From the NCBI GenBank assembly GCA_963781725.1, contig CAWAGV010000001.1, forward strand, positions 620,001-684,000: DNA of 64,000 nt, given 5' to 3'. The DNA is from BOG-931 sp963781725 (GTDB lineage Bacteria; Pseudomonadota; Alphaproteobacteria; Rhizobiales; Xanthobacteraceae). The position numbers and the translations under genes are program-made. Positions 54,386 to 63,015 of the stretch are shown one piece after another; position 1 is the stretch's first letter, and the number at the start of each line of letters is the position of its first letter. Below the pieces are notes generated by a model. It had not been told where the DNA came from and did not search any database. It was given only the letters and a program-made list of their open reading frames with translations.

Positions 54386-55424
54386 CCGGCGCCCAGATCA
54401 CCTGGTCGATACGCGCGGCGCCGGTCGCGAGCATCACCAGGCGATCGAAGCCGAGCGCTATTCCGCTGGCTTGCGGCATCTGCGCCAGCGCCGCAAGAAA
54501 ATCCTCGTCGACCGGATAACGCTCGCCGTAGATGCGCTCTTTCTCGGACATCTCCTGTTCGAGCCGGCGGCGTTGCTCCACGGCATCGGTCAGTTCGCCG
54601 AAGCCATTGGCGAGTTCGACGCCGCAGACATAAAGCTCGAACCGCTCGGCGATGCGCGGATCGGACGACGGCTTGGCGAGTGCCGCCTGGACCGACGGAT
54701 ATTCGTCGAGGATCGTGGCCCGGCCAATGCCGAGTTGGTGCTCGACGCGCTCCACAAGCACCCGGCTGAAAATATCGCCCCAGGTGTCGTCATCGGCGAT
54801 GCGGATGCCGGATGCTTCGGCGGCGTGCGCAAGAAGCGCGCGATCCGGCTTGCCGTCCGGCAGCGATGCCAACAGATCGATGCCGGCGAATTTTGTGAAT
54901 GCATCGGCGACCGTGAGCCGCTCCGGAGGCGCAAACGGGTCGGCAGTGCGGCCGCGAAAATGAAACTGCGTCGCGCCGGCTGCTTGCGCCGCTTGCGCCA
55001 GCAGCGCGGCGCAATCGTCCATCAGCGCCTGATACGGCTCGCCGGCGCGATACCATTCCACCATTGTGAACTCGGGGTGATGCAGCACGCCCCGCTCGCG
55101 GTTGCGGAACACCTTGGCGAACTCGACAATGCGCGGCTCGCCGGCGGCGAGCAGTTTCTTGCAGGCAAATTCGGGCGAGGTCCGCAGATAGAGCGGCCGG
55201 CGGGTGCCGTCGGGCGGCACCAGTGCGGTCGCAAAAGCATGCAGGTGGGTCTCGTTGCCCGGCGACACTTGCAGCGCCCCGGTCTCGACTTCGACGAACC
55301 CCTGCCCGGCGAACCAGGACCGCAGCGCCGCCATGATGCGTCCACGGGCCAGCAGCGCCGGCCGCCGGTCGGCGTGGACGTGGGGGGCCCAAAAGGGCGA
55401 GGAACCGGGCTGATCAGCGGCCAT
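54375..55424 (-). CDS. epmA: Elongation factor P--(R)-beta-lysine ligase EpmA
   Basis: 349 aa from the ATG at 55424; the frame opens at 55508 but the extra N-terminus is not family-like. It is a class II lysyl-tRNA synthetase catalytic core without the anticodon domain: VEVETGALQVSPGNETHLHAFAT, RTSPEFACKKLLAAGEPRIVEFAKVFRNRE (motif 2), FTMVEWYRAGEPY, and the motif 3 GIALGFDRLVMLATGA. Joins beta-lysine to EF-P. Divergent from efp across about 130 bp. Confidence 0.93.
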   Translation of the reverse strand: MAADQPGSSPFWAPHVHADRRPALLARGRIMAALRSWFAGQGFVEVETGALQVSPGNETHLHAFATALVPPDGTRRPLYLRTSPEFACKKLLAAGEPRIVEFAKVFRNRERGVLHHPEFTMVEWYRAGEPYQALMDDCAALLAQAAQAAGATQFHFRGRTADPFAPPERLTVADAFTKFAGIDLLASLPDGKPDRALLAHAAEASGIRIADDDTWGDIFSRVLVERVEHQLGIGRATILDEYPSVQAALAKPSSDPRIAERFELYVCGVELANGFGELTDAVEQRRRLEQEMSEKERIYGERYPVDEDFLAALAQMPQASGIALGFDRLVMLATGAARIDQVIWAPVTC

Positions 55425-55555
55425 AACCTTGTTCGCGGACGTTTGAGAAAATATCTGGCGCGCAGGCGGAAGATCGCTATGTTGCGCCCCGAATCCCGCC
55501 CATGCCAATAAGTAAGAATGGCACCAAGAAACTTGGAACTTAAGGATTTTACCCC

Positions 55556-56122
55556 GTGAAAGTCATCGCTAGCTCGCTCCGAAAAGGCAATATCGTCGAT
55601 ATCGACGGCAAACTCGGGGTCATCGTTTCGGTCGAAAGCATCCATCCGGGCAAGGGCACGCCGGTGACCCAGATGGACGTCCGCCGCATCGCCGACGGCG
55701 TGAAAGTGGCGCTACGCTACAAGACCACCGATCAGGTCGAACGGGCCTTCGTCGAGGACAACAAATTCCAGTTCATGTACCACGATGGCGAAGGCTTCCA
55801 CTTCATGAATATGGAGAACTACGAGCAGGTCGCCCTCAACGAGGATATCGTCGGCGATCAGTCGGCTTATCTCCAGCCCGAGATGGAAGTGACCATCAGT
55901 CTCCACGAGGGCAATCCTGTCGCTATCGAGTTGCCGCAAAAAGTTATCCTCGAGGTGACCGAAACCGAACCGACGGTGAAAGGCCAGACCGCCGCTTCGT
56001 CTTACAAGCCCGCGGTGCTTTCGAACGGCGTGCGCACCATGGTGCCGGCGTTCGTCGGCACCGGAACCAAGATCGTGGTGATGACTGCCGACGGCAGCTA
56101 TGTCGAACGCTCGAAAGACTGA
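55556..56122 (+). CDS. efp: Translation elongation factor P
   Basis: 188 aa from a GTG start, within the usual 185-190 aa. Three beta-barrel domains. The modification site is the lysine in SIHPGKGTP (K33), matching the presence of epmA and epmB here, so beta-lysylation rather than rhamnosylation or no modification is expected. Relieves ribosome stalling at polyproline. A bulged hairpin follows the stop. Confidence 0.96.
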   Translation: MKVIASSLRKGNIVDIDGKLGVIVSVESIHPGKGTPVTQMDVRRIADGVKVALRYKTTDQVERAFVEDNKFQFMYHDGEGFHFMNMENYEQVALNEDIVGDQSAYLQPEMEVTISLHEGNPVAIELPQKVILEVTETEPTVKGQTAASSYKPAVLSNGVRTMVPAFVGTGTKIVVMTADGSYVERSKD

Positions 56123-56147
56123 GACGGCGAATTTTACGCCGCAGTCT
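56123..56147 (+). terminator. Possible weak terminator after efp
   Basis: AGAC-GGCG arm pairs with CGCC-(GCA)-GTCT, leaving a three-base bulge and a 7-nt AT-rich loop. No T tract. Confidence 0.35.
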
Positions 56148-56276
56148 GAACGTCCATTCATTTCCGCCGCTGCAAACAGCAAATTCTCTTGCACGGAGCG
56201 ACACCTTGGCGCTGGCACCGCTTGGCAGGATGCGCGTTGATAGCGATAGTGCATCGTTCAAGCTTGGACTCTGCCT

Positions 56277-57260
56277 GTGCCGCTCGCGCCTACCTCGCTC
56301 CGCCCTGCCCGTGCCCGCTTCGTCACCGCGGCAATGGCCTGCACCCTATTTGGTGCATCGGTGCACGGGGCATTGAGCGAGTCCTGCAAACCGCGCCATC
56401 CGCTGCCGACCATCAGCCTGAAGAACATGGGCGCGTGCGATTTCAACTTCAATTCGCTCGCCTACCGCGGCACCCCCGAAGAACAGGCCAGATGCCTGAT
56501 GCGCGCCGAGGACCAATCGCGCAATCTCGGGCCGCCGATGGTGCAACTGCCGGAGGCGCTGGCCAGCCGTGTTGGCCGGGACGGCGGCCTGCCCTCGCGC
56601 GAGCAACTGAGCGCGTTCCTGTCCAAGCAGGATCTCGAGTGGAGCTTTGCCGCCAATCTTTGGCAGCCGGTGTCGCACGCCGAGGACAACAACCCGGAAG
56701 CGCCGGAAGCAACCTACTTCGTCATTCACGATACCAGCGGACCAAACTTCGGCCACCGCGACTTCCCCGGCGACATCGACACCACCGGCAAAATCAACAA
56801 CCTGAATAATTTCGCCTGCTCCGACGGCTGGGGCATCGCGCATGTCGTTATCAACCGCGCCGGCGATCTGTTGCTCAATCACGACTTCGCGACACCCTGG
56901 CGCGAGACCAAGTTCGAGCGCGCCGTCGATTTCGTCGGAACGTTGAAGGGGCTCTTCCTTCACGTCGAGATGATCCAGCCCCGGCGCAGCGCGCCCGGAC
57001 ACAGCAGGAACAACGATGCGCAACCGCCGAACCCAGCGTTCACCACCGCGCAATACGAGCGGCTCGCATTGCTTTACACCGTCGCCAGCGTCCGCGCCGA
57101 CCGGTGGCTCATTCCGGCCTACCATGCCGCGATCGATGCCGGCATTCGCGACGGCCACGACGATCCCATGGGCTTCGATGCGGAGAGTTTCGGCAGCAGC
57201 CTGACACTGCTGATTGAAAAGCTGCGCGGGCCCGAAGCGGCCCAGGCCGCGCGCCAGTGA
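56277..57260 (+). CDS. Exported amidase_2-like peptidoglycan hydrolase
   Basis: 327 aa from a GTG start with signal peptide through GASVHGALS. The domain from about residue 145 fits the zinc amidase_2 fold: YFVIHDTSG, DGWGIAHVVINRAGDLLLNHDF, FLHVEMIQPRR and LIPAYHAAIDAGI followed by HDDP. The histidines of HDTSG and LHVE plus the acidic HDDP are the likely zinc ligands. Probably cleaves the muramoyl-L-Ala bond in the periplasm. The N-terminal 100 residues have no recognised fold. Followed after 13 bp by an M23 gene. Confidence 0.7.
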   Translation: MPLAPTSLRPARARFVTAAMACTLFGASVHGALSESCKPRHPLPTISLKNMGACDFNFNSLAYRGTPEEQARCLMRAEDQSRNLGPPMVQLPEALASRVGRDGGLPSREQLSAFLSKQDLEWSFAANLWQPVSHAEDNNPEAPEATYFVIHDTSGPNFGHRDFPGDIDTTGKINNLNNFACSDGWGIAHVVINRAGDLLLNHDFATPWRETKFERAVDFVGTLKGLFLHVEMIQPRRSAPGHSRNNDAQPPNPAFTTAQYERLALLYTVASVRADRWLIPAYHAAIDAGIRDGHDDPMGFDAESFGSSLTLLIEKLRGPEAAQAARQ

Positions 57261-57273
57261 CGCGACCGCACCA

Positions 57274-59208
57274 ATGCGGCCGTTCCTTCAGATAATCTTC
57301 GCCGGACTGGCGGTCTCGGTTATCGCGTCTTCCGCGAGAGCAGACGACAGCACGGCGCCGATGATGAAGGCGCCGCAAATAACGGCCAGCGACGTCGATT
57401 GGGACGCAGCGCGCAATATCGCAGTGGATTTCGTTTCATCCGCGTCCGACGACGACAAAATCAATCCGCTGGCGATGCTCAACGGCGAAACCGGCAGGAT
57501 ATTCCCGCAGATAGAAACCAGCCCCGTTCCGGTGCTGCTGCCATTCGATACCGCCGCATACCTGCGCGACACCGCTCAAGCGAGCATTGGCGACAAAAGC
57601 AAATATCTTTCCGGGTTTAGTCCGGCGCTGTTCTTCCCCGGTCCGTCCGGTTACGAAGCTGTGCTGTCGCTACGCCACGACACACCGGGACTCGGCCTCA
57701 CCTACGCCAAGCCGATAGATGTGGAGATCACCGGCGCCGCATTTGTGTACGACCTCGACGGCCCGTCACCCGCCGCCGGCGAAGCCGTACCGCAGCTCGA
57801 CGCCCAATTCCCCGGCATCCGCCGCGCCCTGATCGAAAGCCGCCTTCGCTATACGTTTGTCCGTTTCGGCGTGCCGTATGTCGTCGCCATCCCATGTTTC
57901 GACGGGCCTGCGGCTTCGCGCCGTCTGTCATGCCGTGAAGCCGACAAGGTCGCCCTGCGCTTTCTGCAAGCCCTCAATCTCACCGGCGGCGCACCCGAAC
58001 CCTGGGCGGCCCATGCCACGCCGCGAACCATCGACCGGCCCGAGCAGGCTTCGCCGGACTTCACTTATTTCGCGGCAGGCGACCTCATCCCCGGCACCGG
58101 CATCCATGGCCAGCCGGGCCGCGCCGATGATACCGTTTACGCCAAGATCCGTTTTCCGATCGCGCAAGCGCCCGACTTTGCGGTCTCGCAATCGTTCATG
58201 AACTGGGGCAATTGCGATCTCACCGGCCGCGTCGGACTCGGTGGCGGCGGCGGCGGCGCCAACAGGCAAGCCTATCGCTGCAAGGTCAACGACAAGCCGC
58301 TCGTCAACGACGAAGCAAAAAACTTTATCTATCCGTGGCGCGATAATTTCTGCGAGCACCGCACCTACGACGTCAGCCAGTGTCCCGGCGGCATGGGCCA
58401 TCAGGGCCAGGATATTCGTCCGAGCTTTTGCTTCGAACGCGACCCGGCCGCCGGCCGCTGCGAGCCTTATCAGGAGGACGTGGTCGCTGCGAGCGACGGC
58501 GTGCTGATCCGCAATCGCGGCGACCTCGCGCTTTACCTGCTCGTCGACAAACCCGGCGAGCACATTCGTCTCCGCTACCTGCACATGAGCCCGCAGATGC
58601 TGGATGCAGCCGGCATGATCACCGGGCGCCGCGTCGTCGAAGGCGAAGTGCTCGGCTCGGTCGGCAGTTACGGCGAGTCGGAACGGGGCACCAGCTACCA
58701 TCTGCACTTTGACGCGCAGGTCCCGACCCGCGCCGGCTGGGTTTTCATCAATCCCTACATGACCCTGGTCGGAGCCTACGAACGACTGATCGGCGGGCGC
58801 GGCCAGGTCGTCAACGACGCGATGTTCGCGCCGCCTCCCCCGCCGGCCGTCACGATCGTCGCCGCAGCTGCGCCAACCGACGGTATCGCCGCCGCTCCTG
58901 CGACAGAAACACCAAAAGCCGCCGAGGCGCCCAAATCGGCGGCGCCCAATGCTATCGTGGCGGCCGAACCGGAATCAGCCGCAAGCAAACAGGCCAAGAT
59001 TGCGAGCGAACAGAACAGTGCCGAGCATTGCACGACGGTCGTGCATCGCGGGCATCGCCGGCGCGTTTGCAGCAGCGATGATGCCGAGGCGCGCGGACGC
59101 GAAAGCCGAAACGTTCGATCAGTGGATAGTAGCGTTCCGGAGCAAGGCCGTCGCGCGCGGCATCCCGGACGATACGTACACGCGCGTCATGGTGGGGATC
59201 CGTCCTGA
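57274..59208 (+). CDS. Exported M23 (LytM) family peptidase
   Basis: 644 aa from the ATG at 57274, signal peptide to about SSARADD. A large N-terminal region of unknown fold (to about residue 370) precedes an M23 domain with metal motifs GHQGQDIRP (HxxxD), LRYLHMSP and HLHFDA (HxH), so an active endopeptidase is likely. The C-terminal tail is Ala/Pro-rich and then basic (CTTVVHRGHRRRVC). The last 191 bp overlap the start of the next gene in another frame, and the residues after RRRVCSS look like shadow, so the natural stop may have been lost by a frameshift near 59060. Confidence 0.82.
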   Translation: MRPFLQIIFAGLAVSVIASSARADDSTAPMMKAPQITASDVDWDAARNIAVDFVSSASDDDKINPLAMLNGETGRIFPQIETSPVPVLLPFDTAAYLRDTAQASIGDKSKYLSGFSPALFFPGPSGYEAVLSLRHDTPGLGLTYAKPIDVEITGAAFVYDLDGPSPAAGEAVPQLDAQFPGIRRALIESRLRYTFVRFGVPYVVAIPCFDGPAASRRLSCREADKVALRFLQALNLTGGAPEPWAAHATPRTIDRPEQASPDFTYFAAGDLIPGTGIHGQPGRADDTVYAKIRFPIAQAPDFAVSQSFMNWGNCDLTGRVGLGGGGGGANRQAYRCKVNDKPLVNDEAKNFIYPWRDNFCEHRTYDVSQCPGGMGHQGQDIRPSFCFERDPAAGRCEPYQEDVVAASDGVLIRNRGDLALYLLVDKPGEHIRLRYLHMSPQMLDAAGMITGRRVVEGEVLGSVGSYGESERGTSYHLHFDAQVPTRAGWVFINPYMTLVGAYERLIGGRGQVVNDAMFAPPPPPAVTIVAAAAPTDGIAAAPATETPKAAEAPKSAAPNAIVAAEPESAASKQAKIASEQNSAEHCTTVVHRGHRRRVCSSDDAEARGRESRNVRSVDSSVPEQGRRARHPGRYVHARHGGDPS

Positions 59209-60246
59209 CACCACGGGCCTTGAGGCGATCCACAATCAGCCGGAGTTCAATCAGAAGCTCTGGCAATATCTCAATCGCGTCACCACGGACTGGAAGATCG
59301 CGGCCGGCCAGGAGAAGGCGCAGCAATATGCGCCCCTGCTGTCCCGCATCGAGAAAGACTTCGGCATCGAGCCGGCTTTCATGCTCGGCGTGTGGGGCGT
59401 CGAGTCCGCCTACGGCGATCCGGTCGTCGAAAAGAACCACATGCGCCCGATCATTCCGTCGCTGGCGACACTGTCGTGGGGCGAGCCGCGCCGGCGCGCG
59501 TACTGGGAAGGCGAACTGATCAATGCGCTGACCATCGTTCAGCGCGGCTGGGCAACGCCGTCGCAAATGGTCGGCTCCTGGGCCGGGGCCATGGGTCACA
59601 CCCAATGGATGCCGGAAGTCTGGCTGCATGTCGGCATCGACTATGACGGTGACGGCAAGATCCTGCCTTATGGGCCGCCTGACGATGCGCTGGGCACCAC
59701 GGCGCGTTTTTTCGTCGAGCGCGGCGGCTACCGCCGCGGCGAGCACTGGGGCTATGAAGTGCGGACGCCAGACGCACACAGTAATGGCGCGCACGGCAAC
59801 GGCGCGAAGAGCTACGCGGCGTGGCAAGCGCTTGGCGTCAGGCGGGCCGACGGGCAGCCGTTTCCGCAGCCCGATGCCACGGCCAAACCGTGGATACCCC
59901 TTCCGGGCGGTCCAGCCTTCCTGCTCGGGCAAAACTTCTTCGCCGCGAGGAGCTACAACCCGTCGATGGCCTATGCGCTGGGGCTGGTCCATCTCGGCGA
60001 CCGTGTCACCGGCGGCGCCCCTTCGTGCAAGCCTTCCCGGACAGCGAGCCAGCGGCGACGCTTGCCGAAATCCAGGAGCTCCAGCGCCGGCTCACCGCGC
60101 TTGGCTTCGACACCGGCGGCGCCGACGGCCGGATCGGCGGCGCGACCACGGCGGCGGTGCAAAATTTCCAGCGCAAATCCGGAATTACGCCGGCCGACGG
60201 CTATCCCGGCGTGGGACTTCTCGCCCGGTTGCGCGGTGGCTTGTGA
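59018..60246 (+). pseudogene. Lytic murein transglycosylase (MltB-like) with C-terminal frameshift
   Basis: About 409 aa if one base is restored. The GTG start at 59018 begins a signal peptide (SIARRSCIAGIAGAFAAA). Catalytic core: FMLGVWGVESAYGD with the active glutamate, MGHTQWMPEVW and the DYDGDGKI loop. At the C-run 60018-60021 the frame breaks after HLGDRVTGGA. The expected FVQAFPDSEPAATLAEIQEL, then RRLTALGFDTGGADGRIGG and a complete peptidoglycan-binding domain, continue one frame back to the stop at 60246. One missing C in the homopolymer explains it. In the unshifted frame the protein ends in an unrelated tail at 60292. Confidence 0.85.
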
Positions 60247-60318
60247 ATTGGCTCGTGATCCGGTTGGATGCGGCCCAATTCGTCTCCCCTAACCCAGCAA
60301 AACGAGGAAATGCCGCCT

Positions 60319-62124
60319 ATGACTCCGCCCTCATCCGCGACCGCACGCGCCAATGCCGCCGATCCCGCCGTCGCGGGCGTCGAGCGCCCGAAATCGCTGA
60401 GCAGCCCCAACGCGCCGGGTTTCGGGTCGGACGTCATTGCCGATGCGCTGCGCTCGCTGGATATCCCCTATATCGCGCTGACCCCGGGAGCGAGCTATCG
60501 CGGCCTGCACGACAGCATCGTCAACTATCTCGGCAATTCGGCGCCGCAGATGCTGCTCTGCCTGCACGAGGAAGCTGCCGTCGCGATCGCCCACGGCTAT
60601 GCCAAGGTGACCGGCAAGGCGATGGCCGCCGCGGTCCACTCCAACGTCGGTTTGCTGCACGCCTCAATGGCGATGTTCAATGCCTGGTGCGACCGCATGC
60701 CGATGGTCGTGCTTGGCGCCACCGGTCCGGTCGACGCCGTGAAGCGGCGTCCCTGGATCGACTGGATTCACACCGCGCGCGACCAGGGCGCGCTGGTTCG
60801 CGACTTCATCAAGTGGGACGATCAGCCGGCGTCGCCGGGAGCGGCGCGCGAAGCGATCCTCCGCGGCACCTGGATTGCCAATACCGCACCGCAGGGTCCG
60901 GTCTACATCAACTTCGACGCCGAACTGCAGGAGATGAAAGTCTCCGACCCATTGCCGGAGATCAACGTCGACCGCTACATGCCGCCGGTCGATACGGCTG
61001 CGCCCGCCGAACTGATCCGCAAGGCGGCGGCGATGCTCAAAGACGCCAAGCAGGTGCTGATCCTCGCCGGCCGCGCCTCGCGCAGCGTCGATGCGTGGAA
61101 TGCCCGTGTCGCGCTCGCCGAAGCGCTCAACGCCCGCGTCGTCACTGACCTCAAGATCGGCGCCAGCTTCCCGACCGATCATCCGCTTTATCTCGGGGCG
61201 CCGCGCGCCGTTGCGCCTGAGAGCATCGAAGGCCTCAAGAACGTCGATGTCGTGCTCAGCCTCGACTGGGTCGATCTTGCCGGAGCGATGCGTTACGCCG
61301 GACCTAACCCGACGGCGAAAGTCATCCAGATTTCGCTCGACCACCGCATCCACAACGGCTGGAGCATGGATCACCAGGCGCTGCCGCCGGTCGATCTTCT
61401 GCTCTCGGCCGATCCCGATCTCGTGGTGCCGGAACTGGTCAAGGAAATCGGCAAGAGCTCGAAGCCCCATGCGATGCCGAGCCCGCGCAAGACCTCGGAC
61501 AAGGAGCCTGAAGGCTTCACCAACGAGACTGTCGCGCGCGCACTGCGCAAGGTCCTCAAGGACCGGTCTGTGTCGCTCTTGCACCTGCCATTGTCGTGGG
61601 ACGACACCTGGGCAACGTTCAAGCATCCGCTCGATTACGTCGGCTCCGACGGCGGCGGCGGCGTTGGCGGCGGCCCGGGAATTTCGGTTGGCGCGGCGCT
61701 GGCGCTCAAAGGCTCCGGCCGTCTGCCGATCTCAATTGGCGGCGACGGTGATTTCCTCATGGGCGTCACGGCGGTCTGGACCGCGGTGCACTACAAGATC
61801 CCGCTGCTATTCGTGATTTGCAATAACCGCTCGTTCTATAACGACGAACTGCATCAGGAGCGGATGGCGCGCATGCGCAGCCGCCCGGTCGAGAACAAGT
61901 GGATCGGCCAGCGCATGTCGGACCCCGAGGTCGATCTGGCCGCAATGGCCCGCGCCCAAGGCGCCGCCGGCTTCGGCCCGATCACCAAGCCGGCCGACTT
62001 GCCGGCGGCACTGGAGAAAGCGATTGCTGCCGTCGATGCCGGCGGCGTTGCTGTCGTCGATGCGCGGGTCGAGCCCGGCTACACCGCCGTCATGACCCAG
62101 GCCATGACCCGCGCCGGAAACTGA
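60319..62124 (+). CDS. Cytosolic thiamine diphosphate-dependent enzyme, paralogue of exported one
   Basis: 601 aa from the ATG at 60319 (AGGA ten bases upstream; ATGs at 60310 and 60268 are in frame but badly spaced). No signal peptide. Activating glutamate in CLHEEAAVAIAHGYAKVTGK, then HASMAMFNAWCDRMPMVVLGA. The ThDP/metal motif is GGDGDFLMGVTAVW followed by CNNRSFYNDE. It shares GSD-x-I-x-x-ALRSLDI-like, YRG-(L/I)-H and FNAWCDR motifs with the Tat-exported enzyme at 40212, so they are paralogues. Downstream, on the same strand, are an ABC ATPase and a Tat-exported amidohydrolase. Likely a decarboxylase or C-C lyase of an aromatic or 2-oxo acid; not determinable. Confidence 0.87.
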   Translation: MTPPSSATARANAADPAVAGVERPKSLSSPNAPGFGSDVIADALRSLDIPYIALTPGASYRGLHDSIVNYLGNSAPQMLLCLHEEAAVAIAHGYAKVTGKAMAAAVHSNVGLLHASMAMFNAWCDRMPMVVLGATGPVDAVKRRPWIDWIHTARDQGALVRDFIKWDDQPASPGAAREAILRGTWIANTAPQGPVYINFDAELQEMKVSDPLPEINVDRYMPPVDTAAPAELIRKAAAMLKDAKQVLILAGRASRSVDAWNARVALAEALNARVVTDLKIGASFPTDHPLYLGAPRAVAPESIEGLKNVDVVLSLDWVDLAGAMRYAGPNPTAKVIQISLDHRIHNGWSMDHQALPPVDLLLSADPDLVVPELVKEIGKSSKPHAMPSPRKTSDKEPEGFTNETVARALRKVLKDRSVSLLHLPLSWDDTWATFKHPLDYVGSDGGGGVGGGPGISVGAALALKGSGRLPISIGGDGDFLMGVTAVWTAVHYKIPLLFVICNNRSFYNDELHQERMARMRSRPVENKWIGQRMSDPEVDLAAMARAQGAAGFGPITKPADLPAALEKAIAAVDAGGVAVVDARVEPGYTAVMTQAMTRAGN

Positions 62125-62133
62125 GAGCCCGCC

Positions 62134-63000
62134 ATGGCGGTCGCCTCGACGAGCAATCGCGTGACGCCGCCGCCGCAGGCCGCAGGCGGCGACGCGCTTC
62201 TCGTCGTCGACAATGTCGCGATGCGGTTTCACTCCGCCGAAGGCGATGTGGCCGCGCTCGACAATGTGTCGTTCACCGTCAATCCGGGGGAATTCCTTGC
62301 CGTGATCGGGCCGTCGGGGTGCGGCAAGTCCACACTGTTCAATGTCATCGGCGGCCTACTCGGCGGCTACGACGGCAAGGTCACGGTCGCCGGCGAAAAG
62401 GTCTCCGGGCCGCATCCCGCGATCGGCATGGTGTTCCAGGAGGAATCGACCTTCCCATGGCGCAATGTCGTCGACAACGTCGCCTTCCCGCTTGAGATCG
62501 CCGGCGTCGGCAAACGCGAGCGCAGCGAGCGCGCCCGCCATTTCGTCTCGATGGTCGGTCTCGACGGCTTCGAGAGACGCTACCCTTCCGAATTGTCCGG
62601 CGGCATGCGCCAGCGGGTGTCGATGGCGCGCACGCTGGCATCCGAGCCGAAGATCCTGCTGATGGACGAGCCATTCGCCGCGCTCGACGAACAGACCCGG
62701 CTCCTGCTCGGCGACAAGGTGCTGCAAATCCAGCAGCAGTTGCAGCAGACCACGCTGCTGATCACCCACAACATCACCGAAGCCGTGCAGCTTGCCGACC
62801 GCATCCTTGTGATGACCTATCGGCCGGGCCGGGTGAAGCGCATGGTCAATATCGAACTGCCGCGGCCGCGCACGTCGGAAATCGTCTCCAGCGAGGCGTT
62901 CGGCCGTTACGTGGCGCAGATCTGGGCGGACCTGCGCGAAGAGGCGAGCCGGGGCATGAACGACGCCGAGTCTCGCGCGCTCCGTACAGAAAAACACTGA
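62134..63000 (+). CDS. ABC transporter ATP-binding protein, NitT/TauT family
   Basis: 288 aa. Walker A GPSGCGKST, Q-loop MVFQEESTFPWRNVVDNV, signature LSGGMRQRVSMART, Walker B ILLMDEPFAALD, switch LITHNITEA. The QEESTFPWRN Q-loop and TYRPGRVKRMVNIELPRPR tail are those of NitT/TauT subunits. The partner permease and binding protein are not in the window and probably lie beyond 64000. Starts 9 bp after the ThDP enzyme gene, so cotranscribed. Confidence 0.9.
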   Translation: MAVASTSNRVTPPPQAAGGDALLVVDNVAMRFHSAEGDVAALDNVSFTVNPGEFLAVIGPSGCGKSTLFNVIGGLLGGYDGKVTVAGEKVSGPHPAIGMVFQEESTFPWRNVVDNVAFPLEIAGVGKRERSERARHFVSMVGLDGFERRYPSELSGGMRQRVSMARTLASEPKILLMDEPFAALDEQTRLLLGDKVLQIQQQLQQTTLLITHNITEAVQLADRILVMTYRPGRVKRMVNIELPRPRTSEIVSSEAFGRYVAQIWADLREEASRGMNDAESRALRTEKH

Positions 63001-63015
63001 CCGGGAGGAATGACG

